From the NCBI GenBank assembly GCA_016930595.1, contig JAFGGJ010000088.1:1-64000 (forward strand): DNA of 64,000 nucleotides. The letters run 5' to 3'. Below, one piece after another: positions 9,206 to 19,285 of this stretch (position 1 is the first letter of the stretch; each line of letters starts with the position of its first letter). The notes under the pieces are model-generated. The model was not told the DNA's origin. It did no database searches and saw only the letters and a list, made by a program, of their open reading frames with translations. The position numbers were made by a program, and so were the translations under genes. This DNA comes from Planctomycetota bacterium. GTDB lineage: Bacteria; Planctomycetota; SZUA-567; JAFGGJ01.

Positions 9206-9339
9206 CCCACCCCAGCGCCTGCGGCCCCCCGCCTGTCGGCGAAGAAGCACCATTTTCGAGCAAGACCCAGTGTACATGGTCCTGCCCGAGGAAAACGCTC
9301 AATTGCCGGAGGCACGCGCGCCACAGGCGCTGGGGTGGG
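9206..9339. repeat. Palindromic intergenic repeat, copy A
   Basis: A 134-bp element with perfect 16-bp terminal inverted repeats: CCCACCCCAGCGCCTG at 9206-9221 and CAGGCGCTGGGGTGGG at 9324-9339. An inner dyad, GAGCAAGACC versus GGTCCTGC, surrounds a central region near 9275, so the unit can fold as a long hairpin. It matches the reverse complement of copies B and C at 57.7-57.9 kb. It sits between two convergent gene ends (nfnB and the TPR gene), as expected for a REP/BIME-like or MITE-like element. It has no transposase. Confidence 0.85.
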
Positions 9340-9355
9340 CGGAGTGGGTGGGCAG

Positions 9356-10198
9356 TTATTCGACGACTTCGGTATCGGGCGCCGGGGGAGGGGCTTCGGT
9401 GCCGTCATCGATGACGACGACGGGCTCGTCGGGTATTTCAACGGGGGTTTCCGCGGGACCGGCGTCCGGGGGCGGGACATCCAGGGGTTCGGAGCCTTCT
9501 TCGTCTTCGACTTCCGCCAGGAGCTGGCGAGCGTTGAGGCGCCATTCGTAATCGCCGCCGGGGAGATTGGCGTCGTAGACTTTTTCACCGAGGGTGGCGT
9601 CCCTGAGGAACCTGACGGCTTCGGACTTACGGTCAAGAGCGACAAGAAGGCGGCCCACGTCGTAGGAAAACTTGTCTTTCATTTCGTGCGGGGCGGCGGC
9701 GAGGGCCTTGCGGAAATACTTGAGCGCGCTTTCGTTGTCGCCGTTTTCTTCCCTGCAGCAGGCGATGCCCGCGAAGGCAAGGAAGGCCATGGGGTGTTCG
9801 GGGTTGTAGTCGTCGATCATGCGGAAGAATTCTTCGGCCTTGCCGATAAGGGCGGCTTTGTCGGTATTCTCCCTGCCCATAAGGGCGTTGAGGTATTTCT
9901 GGTTGGCGTGCTGAAGGATGTAGGGGACCATGTTCCTGGAGGAGGCGTTGTCCCTGAGGACGGTTTCGACGGCGGATTCGTCGGTGCTTTTGCGTGCGGC
10001 GGCGAGGGCGTTGAGTGCGTCTTCTGAAGATGTCCTGCGCTGCGAGGCGACAACCCAGGAGACGACGAGGACGGCGAGAAGGAGCACAGCGACGACGTAG
10101 ATGAATTTCTCCTGCGGGCGGACGAGTTTCTTCATGAAGCCGTCGATGACCTTGAGGAACGGGTCGGGTTTGTATCCAGGGCCTTTATTTCTCGCCAT
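9356..10198 (-). CDS. Membrane-anchored TPR-type protein
   Basis: 280 residues. A cytoplasmic start (MARNKGPGYKPDPF) is followed by one membrane segment (about 35-53, IYVVAVLLLAVLVVSWVVA). A helical region follows with TPR-like pairs such as HPMAFLAFAGIACCREENGD and ESALKYFRKALAAAP. The tail is an acidic, Pro-rich segment. I chose ATG at 10198 because of its SD (AAAGGA). The frame is open further upstream, but that stretch lies inside the PHP gene in another frame. It overlaps the PHP gene by 14 bases and is last in the prfB-glyA-PHP-TPR operon. It resembles YfgM-like tetratricopeptide proteins; its function is not established. Confidence 0.65.
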   Translation of the reverse strand: MARNKGPGYKPDPFLKVIDGFMKKLVRPQEKFIYVVAVLLLAVLVVSWVVASQRRTSSEDALNALAAARKSTDESAVETVLRDNASSRNMVPYILQHANQKYLNALMGRENTDKAALIGKAEEFFRMIDDYNPEHPMAFLAFAGIACCREENGDNESALKYFRKALAAAPHEMKDKFSYDVGRLLVALDRKSEAVRFLRDATLGEKVYDANLPGGDYEWRLNARQLLAEVEDEEGSEPLDVPPPDAGPAETPVEIPDEPVVVIDDGTEAPPPAPDTEVVE

Positions 10199-10895
10199 TA
10201 TCAACATCCTTTCGCACAAACTGGTCGAACAGGCGCCGGAACAGGTCCAGTGCGTTGGAGAAAGCTTTTTCGACTTCGGCGGCGTCGAGGCCCGCCGCCT
10301 GGAGAACGCGAGCTGCGGCATCGCGATCCTTGAGATGCCCCGGGAGATGCGTATCGCTGCCGAAGACGAGGGAAGCGCCGGTTTCCCGGGCAACGGAGGC
10401 GACATGGCCGTTGGAGAGGGAATGACCGTCTTTGGAGGAGATTTCGAGGAGGACGCCGTTCTGCGCGGCGAGGGCGGCGTCTTCGGCGGAGATGAGACCA
10501 GGGTGAGCGAGGATATCGCAGTGTGCTTCGATGGCGGAGCGGTTGGTGCCTGGTTCCACGGGTTCGACGACGGTTTCGCCGTGGACGATGACGTATTCTG
10601 CGCCCGCGTGGCGTGCGGTCTGGGCGAGGTGGGGGATATGGGCGGGGCGGACGTGGGTGAGTTCGATGCCCGCGAAGGCGATGACGCCACCGTGAAGGCG
10701 GCGTTCGCGGGAGGCGGCCTGGAGGTTTTCCTGCACGAGGCGGACGGCGTTGGAGAAGTCGGCATGGTCGGAGATGCCGACGACGTCGATGCCGGCAACT
10801 CGCGCCCGCCGGAATATTTCCGCCGGGCCGAGGGCGCCGTCGGAGGCGAAGGAATGGACGTGGAAGTCGAGCATGCGAGGGGCTGTAGGTTCCAT
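10185..10895 (-). CDS. PHP-domain metal-dependent phosphoesterase
   Basis: A 236-residue PHP-family protein. Metal-ligand motifs visible in order are DFHVHSFASDG near the start, GISDHADF, AGIELTH, VHGE, ILAHPG and FGSDTH. This is the trinuclear-metal PHP barrel of YcdX and histidinol-phosphatase type enzymes. The substrate cannot be told from sequence; a small phosphoester or nucleotide is usual. The ATG at 10895 follows the glyA stop by 10 bases with a weak SD. A second ATG at 10874 (MLDFHVH) would begin directly at the first motif and is also possible. It is the third gene of the prfB operon. Confidence 0.8.
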   Translation of the reverse strand: MEPTAPRMLDFHVHSFASDGALGPAEIFRRARVAGIDVVGISDHADFSNAVRLVQENLQAASRERRLHGGVIAFAGIELTHVRPAHIPHLAQTARHAGAEYVIVHGETVVEPVEPGTNRSAIEAHCDILAHPGLISAEDAALAAQNGVLLEISSKDGHSLSNGHVASVARETGASLVFGSDTHLPGHLKDRDAAARVLQAAGLDAAEVEKAFSNALDLFRRLFDQFVRKDVDNGEK

Positions 10896-10905
10896 GGGAG
10901 TGGCG

Positions 10906-12204
10906 TCAGCCTTTCACGGGGATATCGTAGGCGCCGCGTTCCTGTTCGTAGAGGCGGCGGAGGGTGCCGATGTAGATGGGGAAGGAGTCGCAGAGGTCGA
11001 GGACTTCTTCCCGGGCCCTGGAGATGACCTGGTTATCGCCTTTGCTGGAGATGACGGTGTCGATGAGGGAGGCGACGAGTTTCATTTCGTCGGGGCCCAT
11101 GCCGCGTGTGGTGAGTGCGGGGGAGCCGACGCGTATGCCGCTGGTCTGGTTGGGCGGCAGTTCGTCGAAGGGGATGAGGTTCTTGTTGACGGTGATGCCG
11201 GCCCTACCGAGGAGTTCGGAGGCCCTGGCGCCGGTGATTTTCCTGGAGCGGAGATCGACAAGCATCATATGGTTGTCGGTGCCGCCGGCGACGATGCGGT
11301 AGCCGAGGGAGGAGAGCGCGTCGCAGAGGGAGCGAGCGTTTTCGAGGATGCGTTTCTGGTAGACGGCGAACCCTGGTTCGAGTGCTTCCTGGAGCGCGAC
11401 GGCTTTGGCGGCGACGACGTGCATCAGGGGGCCGCCCTGCATGCCCGGAAAGACGTTGCTGTCGATTTTAGAGGCGTATTTCTTCCTGCTGAGAATAATG
11501 CCGCCTCGAGGCCCGCGCATGGTCTTGTGAGTGGTGGTGGTGACGACGTCGCAGTAGGGGACGGGGTCGGGGTGGAGGCCGGCGGCGACGAGGCCGGCGA
11601 TGTGGGCGATATCGGCCATGAGGAGACAGCCGATGCCGGTGGCGATATCAGCGAAGGCCGAGAAATCAATGGAGCGGGAGTAGGCGGAAGCGCCGGTGAC
11701 GATGAGGTCGGGCTTGACATCGCGGGCGATGGAAGCGACTTCGGCCATGTCGATGGTTTCGGTGTCCCTGTTGACGCCGTAGGAGTGGATATCGTAGATC
11801 TGGCCGGAAAAGTTCTTGGAGCTGCCATGGGAGAGATGGCCGCCGTGGGCGAGGTTCATGGCGAGGATACGCGCGCCGGGCTTGAGAAGGGCGAAATAGA
11901 CGGCCATGTTGGCCTGGGTGCCGCTGTGGGGCTGGACGTTGGCGTGTTCGGCGCCGAAGATCTTCTTGGCGCGCGAGATGGCAAGACGTTCAGGGATATC
12001 GACGTATTCGCAGCCGCCGTAGTAGCGCCTGCCCGGGTAGCCTTCGGCATACTTGTTGGTGAGGACGGAGCCCTGGGCGTCGAGGACGGCCTGGGAGACG
12101 TAGTTCTCACTGGCGATGAGTTCGAGGTGGACGTGCTGGCGGCGAACTTCCTGCCGGATGGCATCGTAGACTTCAGGATCGACCCTGCGGAGTTCGTTGA
12201 GCAT
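10906..12204 (-). CDS. glyA: Serine hydroxymethyltransferase
   Basis: A 432-residue PLP enzyme interconverting serine and glycine with tetrahydrofolate, the main source of one-carbon units. The PLP-lysine motif [17 protein letters not shown] is intact. [18 protein letters not shown] and the glycine-rich [14 protein letters not shown] are also typical. The SD (AAAGGAG) lies at the very end of prfB and the ATG follows the prfB stop by six bases, so the two are coupled. Its length is normal for bacterial GlyA. Confidence 0.96.
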   Translation of the reverse strand: MLNELRRVDPEVYDAIRQEVRRQHVHLELIASENYVSQAVLDAQGSVLTNKYAEGYPGRRYYGGCEYVDIPERLAISRAKKIFGAEHANVQPHSGTQANMAVYFALLKPGARILAMNLAHGGHLSHGSSKNFSGQIYDIHSYGVNRDTETIDMAEVASIARDVKPDLIVTGASAYSRSIDFSAFADIATGIGCLLMADIAHIAGLVAAGLHPDPVPYCDVVTTTTHKTMRGPRGGIILSRKKYASKIDSNVFPGMQGGPLMHVVAAKAVALQEALEPGFAVYQKRILENARSLCDALSSLGYRIVAGGTDNHMMLVDLRSRKITGARASELLGRAGITVNKNLIPFDELPPNQTSGIRVGSPALTTRGMGPDEMKLVASLIDTVISSKGDNQVISRAREEVLDLCDSFPIYIGTLRRLYEQERGAYDIPVKG

Positions 12205-12210
12205 GTAGGG

Positions 12211-13363
12211 TTACTCCTTTCGAGGTGCGCCGTCGGAACGGCCATCCATGGTACACTGGTTGCGTCCGAGTCGCCACCGCAAAAAGGAGCGTATGAAGGG
12301 GTCGAGCTTGCCGTTGAGGACGTCGTCGGCCTGGGAGGTTTCGCAGGAGGTGCGGAGGTCCTTGACCATCTGGTAGGGCTGGAGGACATAGGAGCGGATC
12401 TGGCTGCCCCATGCGATGAGGGCCTTTTCGCCGGAGAGGGAGGCGAGTTCTTCCTGGCGTTCTTTTTCCTTGAGGGCGACAAGGCGGCTGCGGAGGATTT
12501 TCATGGCGATATCGCGGTTGCGGTGCTGGGATCGTTCATCCTGGCAGTTGACGACGATGCCGGAGGGAACGTGGATGATGCGGACGGCGGAATCGGTCAT
12601 GTTGACGTGCTGGCCGCCGGCGCCGCTGGAGCGGTGGGTTTCGATGCGGAGGTCGGCTGGGTCGATTTCGATTTCCCTGTCTTCGACTTCCGGGGTGATA
12701 TCGACGGAAGCAAAACTGGTATGCCTGCGGTGGTTGGCGTCGAAGGGGGAGATCCTGACGAGGCGGTGGACGCCGATTTCGCCGAAGAGGTAGCCGTAGA
12801 CGAAATCGCCTTCAATAAACAGCGTGGCGGAGCGGAAACCGGCTTCTTCGTTGGGCGAGGAATCAACGAGCTTGACTTTCCAGCCGCGGCTTTCGGCGTA
12901 GCGCGAATACATGCGGACGAGCATGGCGGCCCAGTCGCAGGATTCGGTGCCGCCGGCCCCGGCCTGCACGGCGAGGTAGGCGTTGAAGGGGTCGTACTTG
13001 CCGGAGAGGACGAGCTTGAGTTCGAGGGAGTCGATTTCCGCGATGGTGCGGGATGCTTCGGCGCCGATATCGTCGATGATGGAGGTTTCGTTTTCGTCGG
13101 CGGCGAGGGTAAGCATTTCGTCTGCAGCGTCGAGGCGGGAAAGGATGTCGTCCTGGGGTTCAAGAAGGCCCTTGAGGTACTTGGCGCGCGTGAGCACGTC
13201 CCTTGCGAGCGCCGGATTTTCCCAGAATGAAGGGTTGTTCATGCGGGATTCGATGGAGGCGAGTTCATGTTTCTTGGACGGGAGGTCAAAGGGAGTCCCG
13301 CAGGGTTATTAGCCGCTGGCGGGCCTCGTTAAGGGCCGAGCGAACTTCAGCAATTTCAGCCAA
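12211..13363 (-). CDS. prfB: Peptide chain release factor 2 (programmed +1 frameshift)
   Basis: RF2 releases peptides at UGA and UAA. The gene is in two frames. A TTG at 13363 (SD AAAGGA upstream) opens 25 codons starting AEIAEVRSALNEARQRL and ending ...RDSL at CTT TGA C. A +1 slip there leads into the long frame at base 13287 that runs to 12211, giving about 383 residues. The SPF recognition tripeptide is in VRISPFDANHRRH and the catalytic GGQ in SSGAGGQHVN. The C-terminal tail is slightly longer than in E. coli. It is first in an operon with glyA and is driven by a consensus-like promoter at 13411-13439. An annotation starting at 13242 would miss the first 40 residues. Confidence 0.95.
13285..13291 (-). 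promoter_or_regulatory. RF2 autoregulatory +1 frameshift site
   Basis: On the minus strand the bases read CTT TGA C, with the in-frame UGA at 13288-13286. This is the known RF2 recoding site: low RF2 lets the ribosome slip to GAC. The SD-like stimulator normally AGGGGG is weaker here (GCGGGA just upstream). Confidence 0.9.
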
Positions 13364-13410
13364 GGCGGATCCTTTCGGCGGGATACCGTGAAACAAGAAG
13401 CGGTGCGGCC

Positions 13411-13439
13411 ATTATAAGGCGGGCGCAAGAGGTTTTCAA
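13411..13439 (-). promoter_or_regulatory. Promoter of prfB operon
   Basis: On the minus strand TTGAAA (13439-13434), a 17-base spacer and a perfect TATAAT (13416-13411). It lies about 50 bases before the TTG start of prfB. Confidence 0.7.
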
Positions 13440-13470
13440 CAGCTGCGGCGGTAGGGGACGGAGAGGGCTT

Positions 13471-13498
13471 TTGCGCCCGGAGGCGCCGCACATATAAT
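13471..13498 (+). promoter_or_regulatory. Promoter of UDP-sugar pyrophosphorylase-pgi genes
   Basis: TTGCGC (13471-13476), a 16-base spacer and a perfect TATAAT (13493-13498), 23 bases before the ATG at 13521. It is divergent from the prfB promoter; the two -35 boxes lie about 30 bases apart. Confidence 0.65.
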
Positions 13499-13520
13499 CA
13501 CCACACGGGAGAAAGGCGCG

Positions 13521-14948
13521 ATGAAGCTGATGAGAGAGCAGAGAGAGCGTCTGCGGAAACTGGGGCAGGAGCACCTGCTGGCGTTCGTGGACGAACTGGA
13601 CGACACGGGACGGGAAGTCCTGGTGAGGCAGATAGCCGGGAGCGATATCGAGAAGGTGCTGAGGCTGTATGAAAGGCTGGTGAAGGGGGGAAGTGCTGCA
13701 GGCGGGGTTCCTCCCGTGGAGGAAATAAAGGCGCCGCCGTTCATCAGCTATCCCCGGGGGCCGGAGGAATGGCCGGCGTGGAAAGAGGCCAGGGATGCCG
13801 GGGCCGGCATTCTGCGGCGTGGGGAGGCGGCGTGCCTGATGGTCGCCGGGGGGCAGGGATCGAGGCTGGGGTTTGACGGCCCCAAGGGGTGTTTTCCGAT
13901 AGGGCCGGTGACGGGAAGGACGCTGTTCCAGATACAGTTCGAGAAGGTGGTGGGGGCGGGACGCCGCTACGGGAGGCCGGTGCCGTTCTTCATAATGGTG
14001 AGCGAGACGAACGAGGAGGCGACAAGGGAGTTCCTGGAGGGAGAGGGATATTTCGGGGCGGACGCCGGAGACGTGTACTTTTTCAGGCAGGAAAACCTGC
14101 CAGCCGTGGATGAAGACGGAAAGATAGTGCTGGCGGAGAAGGGAAAGCTGTTCACGTCGCCGAACGGCCACGGAGGGTGCGTGGAGGCGCTGGCGAAAAA
14201 CGGAGCGCTGGAGGAAATGGAGAGGCGCGGAGCGAAGTACGTTTCGTATTTCCAGGTGGACAACCCGCTGGTGCGGGCGGTGGATCCGTATTTCATCGGG
14301 TTTCACGTAATGAGCGGCGCGGAGATGAGCCTGAAGGCGGTCAGGAAGAGGGAGCCGTCGGAGAAGGTCGGGAACATAGTCATGCACAGGGGCCGGCTGA
14401 AGGTAATAGAGTACTCCGACCTGCCAGACAGTGCGGCGAACCTGCGGGACGACAGGGGAAACCTGGTGATAGGGATGGGAAGCATAGCGATACACATGTT
14501 CAGCACGGGGTTCCTGCGGCGCATGGCGTCCGAGGGGGGCGGACTGCCTTTCCACGTGGCGCACAAGAAGATAAGGCGCGTGGATGGCGACGGAAAGCCG
14601 GTGGAGCCGGATCGGCCGAACGGATACAAGTTCGAGATGTTTATATTCGATTCGCTGCCCGCGGCGGAAAAGGCAACGGTGGTCGAGACAATGAGGGAGA
14701 ACGAATTCAGCCCGGTGAAGAACGCCGAAGGGGTATCGTCGCCGGCGACCAGCCGGGCGGACATGGCGCGCGTGTACCGGGACTGGCTGAAACAGGCGGG
14801 GGCGAAGGGTGCGGAGGGAGAGGCTGCGGTGGAGATATCGCCGCTGGTGGCCGGAGACGCCGAGGAGCTTGAGGAAGCGATGGGCGGCAGGGTGCCGGCG
14901 GTTCGGGACGGGCTGGTACTGGACGGCAGACAACCAGGAGAGGAGTGA
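13521..14948 (+). CDS. UTP-sugar-1-phosphate uridylyltransferase of UAP1/UGP family
   Basis: A 475-residue nucleotidyltransferase of the UDPGP family. The signature MVAGGQGSRLGFDGPKGCFP binds UTP. Also visible are FFIMVSETNEEAT, the GHGG loop in SPNGHGGCVEAL, and YFQVDNPL with the metal-binding aspartate. FHVMSGAEMSLKAVRK and YKFEMFIFDSLP are closer to eukaryotic UAP1 (UDP-GlcNAc pyrophosphorylase) than to bacterial GlmU or GalU. It makes a UDP-sugar, probably UDP-GlcNAc or UDP-hexose, for envelope or storage glycans. It is directly followed by pgi, which fits a hexose-phosphate module. Codons end mostly in G, with frequent ATA. Confidence 0.85.
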   Translation: MKLMREQRERLRKLGQEHLLAFVDELDDTGREVLVRQIAGSDIEKVLRLYERLVKGGSAAGGVPPVEEIKAPPFISYPRGPEEWPAWKEARDAGAGILRRGEAACLMVAGGQGSRLGFDGPKGCFPIGPVTGRTLFQIQFEKVVGAGRRYGRPVPFFIMVSETNEEATREFLEGEGYFGADAGDVYFFRQENLPAVDEDGKIVLAEKGKLFTSPNGHGGCVEALAKNGALEEMERRGAKYVSYFQVDNPLVRAVDPYFIGFHVMSGAEMSLKAVRKREPSEKVGNIVMHRGRLKVIEYSDLPDSAANLRDDRGNLVIGMGSIAIHMFSTGFLRRMASEGGGLPFHVAHKKIRRVDGDGKPVEPDRPNGYKFEMFIFDSLPAAEKATVVETMRENEFSPVKNAEGVSSPATSRADMARVYRDWLKQAGAKGAEGEAAVEISPLVAGDAEELEEAMGGRVPAVRDGLVLDGRQPGEE

Positions 14949-14953
14949 CCGGG

Positions 14954-16357
14954 ATGAGCATTCGGATGAAACTGAACTACAGCGGGATGCTGGAGGAGAT
15001 GATAGGTGAACACGGCGTACAACTGGAGGAGCTGAATGCGCTTATGGGTCAACTGGACCGTGCGCGCAACGAGCTTATGGAACGTCACGGCAAGGGCGAC
15101 CTGGAATGGATGGGACTGCCCAACACCGAGGAATACGTGGAACAGGCGGAGGAGGTCTGGAACGGGTGCAGGGAAGGGGTCGAGAACCTTGTCGTGCTGG
15201 GCATAGGAGGAAGCGCCCTGGGGAACACCGCTCTGCAGACCGCGCTGCGGCCGCCGTTCTGGAACATGCTGCCCGACGGGAAGAGAACGGGGGCAAGGCT
15301 GTTCGTGATGGACAATGTGGATCCTGAAAGGCTGGAAACGCTGCTGGGGATAGTGGATGCGGAGAAGACGGTCTTCAACGTGATAACGAAGAGCGGGTCC
15401 ACGGCGGAGACAGCTGCGCAGTTCCTGTGCGTGCTCGGGAAGGTGAAGGAAAAGCTTGGCGAAGACTGGAAGAAGAGGTTCATATTCACGACGGACCCGG
15501 CGAAGGGGGCGATGAGGAAACTGGTGCAGGACTGCGGCCTGATGTCGCTGCCGGTGCCGGCAGGCGTGGGCGGGCGGTTCAGCGTGCTGTCTCCAGTAGG
15601 GTTGCTGTCAACGGTGGCGACCGGTGCGGACGCCCGCGCCCTGCTGAAAGGGGCGCGAGAGATGTACATGCACTTCCGGTCGTCTACGGCGGAAAGGAAC
15701 GTGCCGCTGCTTTTGAGCGGGCTGTTGTATCTCGCCGACACGACGCGCGGGCAGAAGATCCACGTGATGATGCCCTACAGCGACCGGCTGCGGGACATGG
15801 CGGACTGGTTCCGGCAGATCTGGGCGGAATCGCTCGGGAAGGCGGTGGACCGCAACGGCAAGAAGCTGAACAGCGGCCCGACACCGGTAAAAGCACTGGG
15901 TACAACCGACCAGCATTCGCAGGTACAGCTCTACATAGAGGGTCCTTTTGACAAGGTGGTAATCATGGTGGAAGTGGAGGAGGAATCGTCTGGGCTGGCG
16001 ATGGGCTCACAACTCATTGACAGCACTGCGTTTACATACCTGGAGGGGCGAAGGCTGGCAGAACTGTTCAAAGCGGAGCTGATTGGCACGAAAGTTGCGT
16101 TAACGAATGCCGGCAGGCCGAACATGACGCTCACTCTACCCAGGGTGGACGAGGAAGCGGCGGGAGAATTCATGTTCGCCTGGGAGCTGGCGACGGCGGT
16201 GGCGGGAGAGCTGTACTGCATAGACGCCTTCGACCAGCCTGGAGTTGAAGGTGGAAAAGTGGCGGCATACGCCCTTATGGGACGTGAAGGATTCGAGGAT
16301 GCAAGGGAACGCATAGCGCAACTGGAGAAGAAGCTCGAAGGATTCGTCGCTCCTTAG
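14954..16357 (+). CDS. pgi: Glucose-6-phosphate isomerase
   Basis: A 467-residue phosphoglucose isomerase interconverting G6P and F6P. Sugar-phosphate-binding motifs are [15 protein letters not shown] and [26 protein letters not shown] carries the conserved histidine region, and the C-terminal Lys region is at [19 protein letters not shown] chose ATG 14954, with AGGAG nine bases upstream; a GTG at 14945 overlapping the previous stop is the alternative. It is co-transcribed with the pyrophosphorylase gene and ends at a hairpin terminator. Confidence 0.93.
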   Translation: MSIRMKLNYSGMLEEMIGEHGVQLEELNALMGQLDRARNELMERHGKGDLEWMGLPNTEEYVEQAEEVWNGCREGVENLVVLGIGGSALGNTALQTALRPPFWNMLPDGKRTGARLFVMDNVDPERLETLLGIVDAEKTVFNVITKSGSTAETAAQFLCVLGKVKEKLGEDWKKRFIFTTDPAKGAMRKLVQDCGLMSLPVPAGVGGRFSVLSPVGLLSTVATGADARALLKGAREMYMHFRSSTAERNVPLLLSGLLYLADTTRGQKIHVMMPYSDRLRDMADWFRQIWAESLGKAVDRNGKKLNSGPTPVKALGTTDQHSQVQLYIEGPFDKVVIMVEVEEESSGLAMGSQLIDSTAFTYLEGRRLAELFKAELIGTKVALTNAGRPNMTLTLPRVDEEAAGEFMFAWELATAVAGELYCIDAFDQPGVEGGKVAAYALMGREGFEDARERIAQLEKKLEGFVAP

Positions 16358-16379
16358 GAGCAAAGCCGGATAGAAACAG

Positions 16380-16407
16380 GGGCGGTGCCTTCGGGCCCGC
16401 CCTTTTT
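16380..16407 (+). terminator. Rho-independent terminator after pgi
   Basis: A GC-rich stem, GGCGG-t-GCC with GGCCCGCC, closed by a TTCG tetraloop and followed by five T. It is 22 bases past the pgi stop. Confidence 0.85.
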
Positions 16408-16442
16408 GTTTGGGGCGAAGAAGGAACAGGAGGCAGAGGGAA

Positions 16443-19040
16443 ATGGCCTTGAGAATGGACAAAATGACACTGAAGGCGCAGGAGGCCGTGCAGGGCGCCA
16501 TATCGCTGTCGGAGAAGAGCGAGCACCAGGAGCTCAGGCCGGAACACCTGCTGCTGGCGCTCGTGGAAGAGCGCGAAGGCATAGTGCCGGCCGTGCTGCA
16601 GAAGCTGGGGGCGAACCTGGACGCCGTTCGCGCCGACACGGCGCTCCTGCTGTCGAAGCTGCCGCGGGTAAAGGGAACGCAGACGTACATGGGGCAGGAT
16701 TTCCGCAGGGTGTTGGACAACGCGTTCGACGAGGCCGATAGGATGGACGACCAGTATGTGTCCACGGAGCACCTGCTGTTCGGGATAGTTTCCGGCGGGG
16801 GTGAAACGGCGGGGCTGCTTACGGGGCACGGGATCAGTCCGGACGGGCTGAGGAAGGCGATAGGGGACATCCGCGGCGGGTCGAAGGTGACGGACCAGAC
16901 GCCGGAAGACAAGATGCAGGCGCTGGAGAAGTTCGGCCGGGACCTGACGCAGCAGGCGCGCAAGGGGAAACTGGACCCGGTAATCGGGCGGGACGAGGAA
17001 GTTCGGAGGGTGATGCAGATACTGTCGCGCCGGACGAAGAACAACCCGGTGCTGGTGGGCGACCCCGGAGTCGGAAAAACGGCGATAGTCGAAGGACTGG
17101 CGCGCCGGATAGCGTCCGGGGACGTGCCGGAGGGGCTTAAGGACAAGCGCATAGTGCAGCTGGACATCGGGATGCTGATAGCCGGCAGCAAGTTCAGGGG
17201 GGAATTCGAAGAGCGGCTGAAGGCGGTGCTGGAGGAGGTGGAGAAGTCCGAAGGGGAAGTGATACTGTTTATAGACGAGCTGCACATGATAGTCGGTGCG
17301 GGGCAGGCCGAGGGGGCGGCGGACGCCGCCAACATGCTTAAGCCGGCCCTGGCGCGCGGAGAACTCAGGTGCATAGGGGCGACGACGGTCGACGAGTACC
17401 GCAAGCACATAGAGAAGGACGCGGCGCTGGAGAGGCGTTTTCAACCCGTGGCGACCGAAGAGCCCAGCGTTGAGGACACGGTGGCGATACTGCGTGGACT
17501 GAAGGAGAGATACGAGGTGCATCACGGGGTAAGGATAACCGACGGTGCGCTTGTTGCGGCGGCGCGTTTGAGCCACAGGTACATAACGGACCGGTTCCTT
17601 CCGGACAAGGCGATAGACCTGATGGACGAGGCGGCGAGCCGGCTGAGGCTGGAGATAGACTCGGTGCCGATCGAACTTGACGTCATAAGGCGGAAACTCA
17701 TCCAACTCGACATAGAGCGGCAGGCGCTGCTTAAGGAGAAGGACGAAGGGGCGAAGAAGCGCATGGGGGAACTCGAGCGCGAGCGCGCCCACCTCCAGGA
17801 AGAAGCGGACGCCCTGACGGTCCGGTGGGAGCAGGAAAAGCAGGAAGCGGAGACGCTCAGGAACCTGAAGCAGACGCTGGAGAAATCGCGCCACGAGCTG
17901 GAAGAGGCGACGCGGAGGGGGGACCTTGCCGCCGCGAGCGAGCTGCGCTACGGGGACATCCCGGAACTCGAGCGCCAGATAGAAGCGGCGGAGCAGGCCC
18001 TAGCGACGGGAGACAGGGACCGGCTCGTAAAGGAAGAAGTGACTGAAGAGGACATAGCAGGGGTGGTATCGCGGTGGACCGGGGTGCCGGTCAGCCGGCT
18101 TCTCGAAGGCGAGCGGGAGAAACTGCTGCGCCTGGAGGAGGAGCTCCACAAGCGGGTGGTGGGGCAGGAGGACGCCGTTGAAGCGGTAGCGAACGCGGTG
18201 AGGCGGGCGCGTTCGGGGCTGCAGGATCCGAACCGTCCGTTGGGGACGTTCATCTTCCTGGGGCCGACGGGCGTGGGGAAGACGGAGCTGGCGCGGGCAC
18301 TGGCGGAATTCCTGTTCGGGACGGAAGAAGCCTTGATACGGATAGACATGTCGGAGTACCAGGAGAAGCACACGGTAAGCCGGCTGATAGGGGCGCCGCC
18401 GGGGTACATCGGGTACGACGAGGGCGGACAACTGACCGAGGCTGTGCGGCGGAGGCCGTATTCGGTGGTGCTGTTCGACGAGATGGAAAAGGCCCACAGC
18501 GACGTGTTCAGTGTGCTCCTGCAGGTTCTTGACGACGGGCGGCTTACGGACGGCAAGGGACGGAGCGTAGACTTCAAGAACAGCATAATCATAATGACTT
18601 CGAACATAGCTTCGGACGCCATAGCTGAGTGGGGGCATGACAGGAAAGAGGTGGACAGGCTGGTGGCAAAGGCGCTGAGGGCGCATTTCCGGCCTGAATT
18701 CCTGAACCGTGTGGACGAGACGATTACTTTCGGAAGGCTGACGGAGGAGGAGATAAAGAAGATAGTGGACATACAGATGGCGAAACTGGCGGCCCGCCTG
18801 GGCGACCAGGGCATGGACGTGGTGCTGGATGAGAAGGCGCGCGACTACCTCGGCAAGACGGGGTTCGACCCTGAATTCGGGGCGAGGCCGCTGAAACGGG
18901 CGCTGCAACGCCACGTGCTGGATCCGCTTGCGCGTGAGATGCTGGCGGGCAAGTTCGCCACGGGGGACAGGGTACGGGTGGTCGTGGAGGACGGCGAGAT
19001 CGGTTTCGAAAAGGAAGTGATTGTGGCGGTGGAGGAGTAG
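16443..19040 (+). CDS. clpB: ATP-dependent disaggregase ClpB
   Basis: An 865-residue Hsp100 chaperone that works with DnaK to rescue aggregated proteins. The Clp-N repeats are about residues 1-145. The first AAA+ domain has Walker [14 protein letters not shown] and Walker [16 protein letters not shown] long coiled-coil M domain follows (about 400-520: [20 protein letters not shown] and onward), and its length marks ClpB rather than ClpA or ClpC. The second AAA+ domain has [21 protein letters not shown] at 16443 was chosen for its SD AGGAGG. It is a single gene after the pgi terminator. Confidence 0.95.
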   Translation: MALRMDKMTLKAQEAVQGAISLSEKSEHQELRPEHLLLALVEEREGIVPAVLQKLGANLDAVRADTALLLSKLPRVKGTQTYMGQDFRRVLDNAFDEADRMDDQYVSTEHLLFGIVSGGGETAGLLTGHGISPDGLRKAIGDIRGGSKVTDQTPEDKMQALEKFGRDLTQQARKGKLDPVIGRDEEVRRVMQILSRRTKNNPVLVGDPGVGKTAIVEGLARRIASGDVPEGLKDKRIVQLDIGMLIAGSKFRGEFEERLKAVLEEVEKSEGEVILFIDELHMIVGAGQAEGAADAANMLKPALARGELRCIGATTVDEYRKHIEKDAALERRFQPVATEEPSVEDTVAILRGLKERYEVHHGVRITDGALVAAARLSHRYITDRFLPDKAIDLMDEAASRLRLEIDSVPIELDVIRRKLIQLDIERQALLKEKDEGAKKRMGELERERAHLQEEADALTVRWEQEKQEAETLRNLKQTLEKSRHELEEATRRGDLAAASELRYGDIPELERQIEAAEQALATGDRDRLVKEEVTEEDIAGVVSRWTGVPVSRLLEGEREKLLRLEEELHKRVVGQEDAVEAVANAVRRARSGLQDPNRPLGTFIFLGPTGVGKTELARALAEFLFGTEEALIRIDMSEYQEKHTVSRLIGAPPGYIGYDEGGQLTEAVRRRPYSVVLFDEMEKAHSDVFSVLLQVLDDGRLTDGKGRSVDFKNSIIIMTSNIASDAIAEWGHDRKEVDRLVAKALRAHFRPEFLNRVDETITFGRLTEEEIKKIVDIQMAKLAARLGDQGMDVVLDEKARDYLGKTGFDPEFGARPLKRALQRHVLDPLAREMLAGKFATGDRVRVVVEDGEIGFEKEVIVAVEE

Positions 19041-19285
19041 CGGGCGGGAAACCACGGCCGGTGCATCAAGTGGCGAAAAAAAGAGAAAATTTTCGTGGCC
19101 CGGCCCGGCGACCTACTCGCAGCGTAACCACATGAAAGCCTTGGGTCTACGCAAAGTGCTGCGACGCACAATTTACGTTTTGAGCGTTCCGGCGGCATCC
19201 GGGACAGTTGCGCAGACATAAGCATGTGGTATTTTTAAAGCAAGGAGACTATGTCTGCGGGAAACGCAGGCCGGAAGGGAAGGAC
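19041..19285. other. Intergenic region with structured-looking sequence
   Basis: 245 bases without a gene. There is an AT-rich patch with GAAAATTTTC, then arms CGCAGCGTA and TACGC/GCTGCG that could pair as a bulged helix (about 19115-19165). A minus-strand motif GAGTAGGTCGCCG resembles the 3' part of 5S rRNA, but the rest of 5S is absent. A possible promoter for the next gene is TTGCGC at about 19208 with TATTTT 16 bases later. Function unknown. Confidence 0.3.

Noticed and set aside
9185..9302. Conserved peptide-like translation (QDHVHWVLLENGASSP) shared by frames in repeats A and B
   Set aside because: The similarity follows from nucleotide identity of the palindromic repeats. The frames have no consistent start or SD and run into neighbouring genes.
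9142..9355. Replication origin at the GC-skew switch
   Set aside because: No dnaA, dnaN or DnaA-box cluster was seen, and the element recurs at 57.7 kb. It is kept only as a composition finding.
10750..13230. 826-codon plus-strand open frame opposite prfB and glyA
   Set aside because: Gly/Asp/Val-rich shadow of GC-rich coding; glyA and prfB on the minus strand have complete motifs.
19095..19205. Possible 5S rRNA on the minus strand (GAGTAGGTCGCCG motif)
   Set aside because: Only the 3' motif matches. The conserved CCGAAC...GAAGTTAAGC segment and a terminal stem are missing, so I do not call an rRNA.
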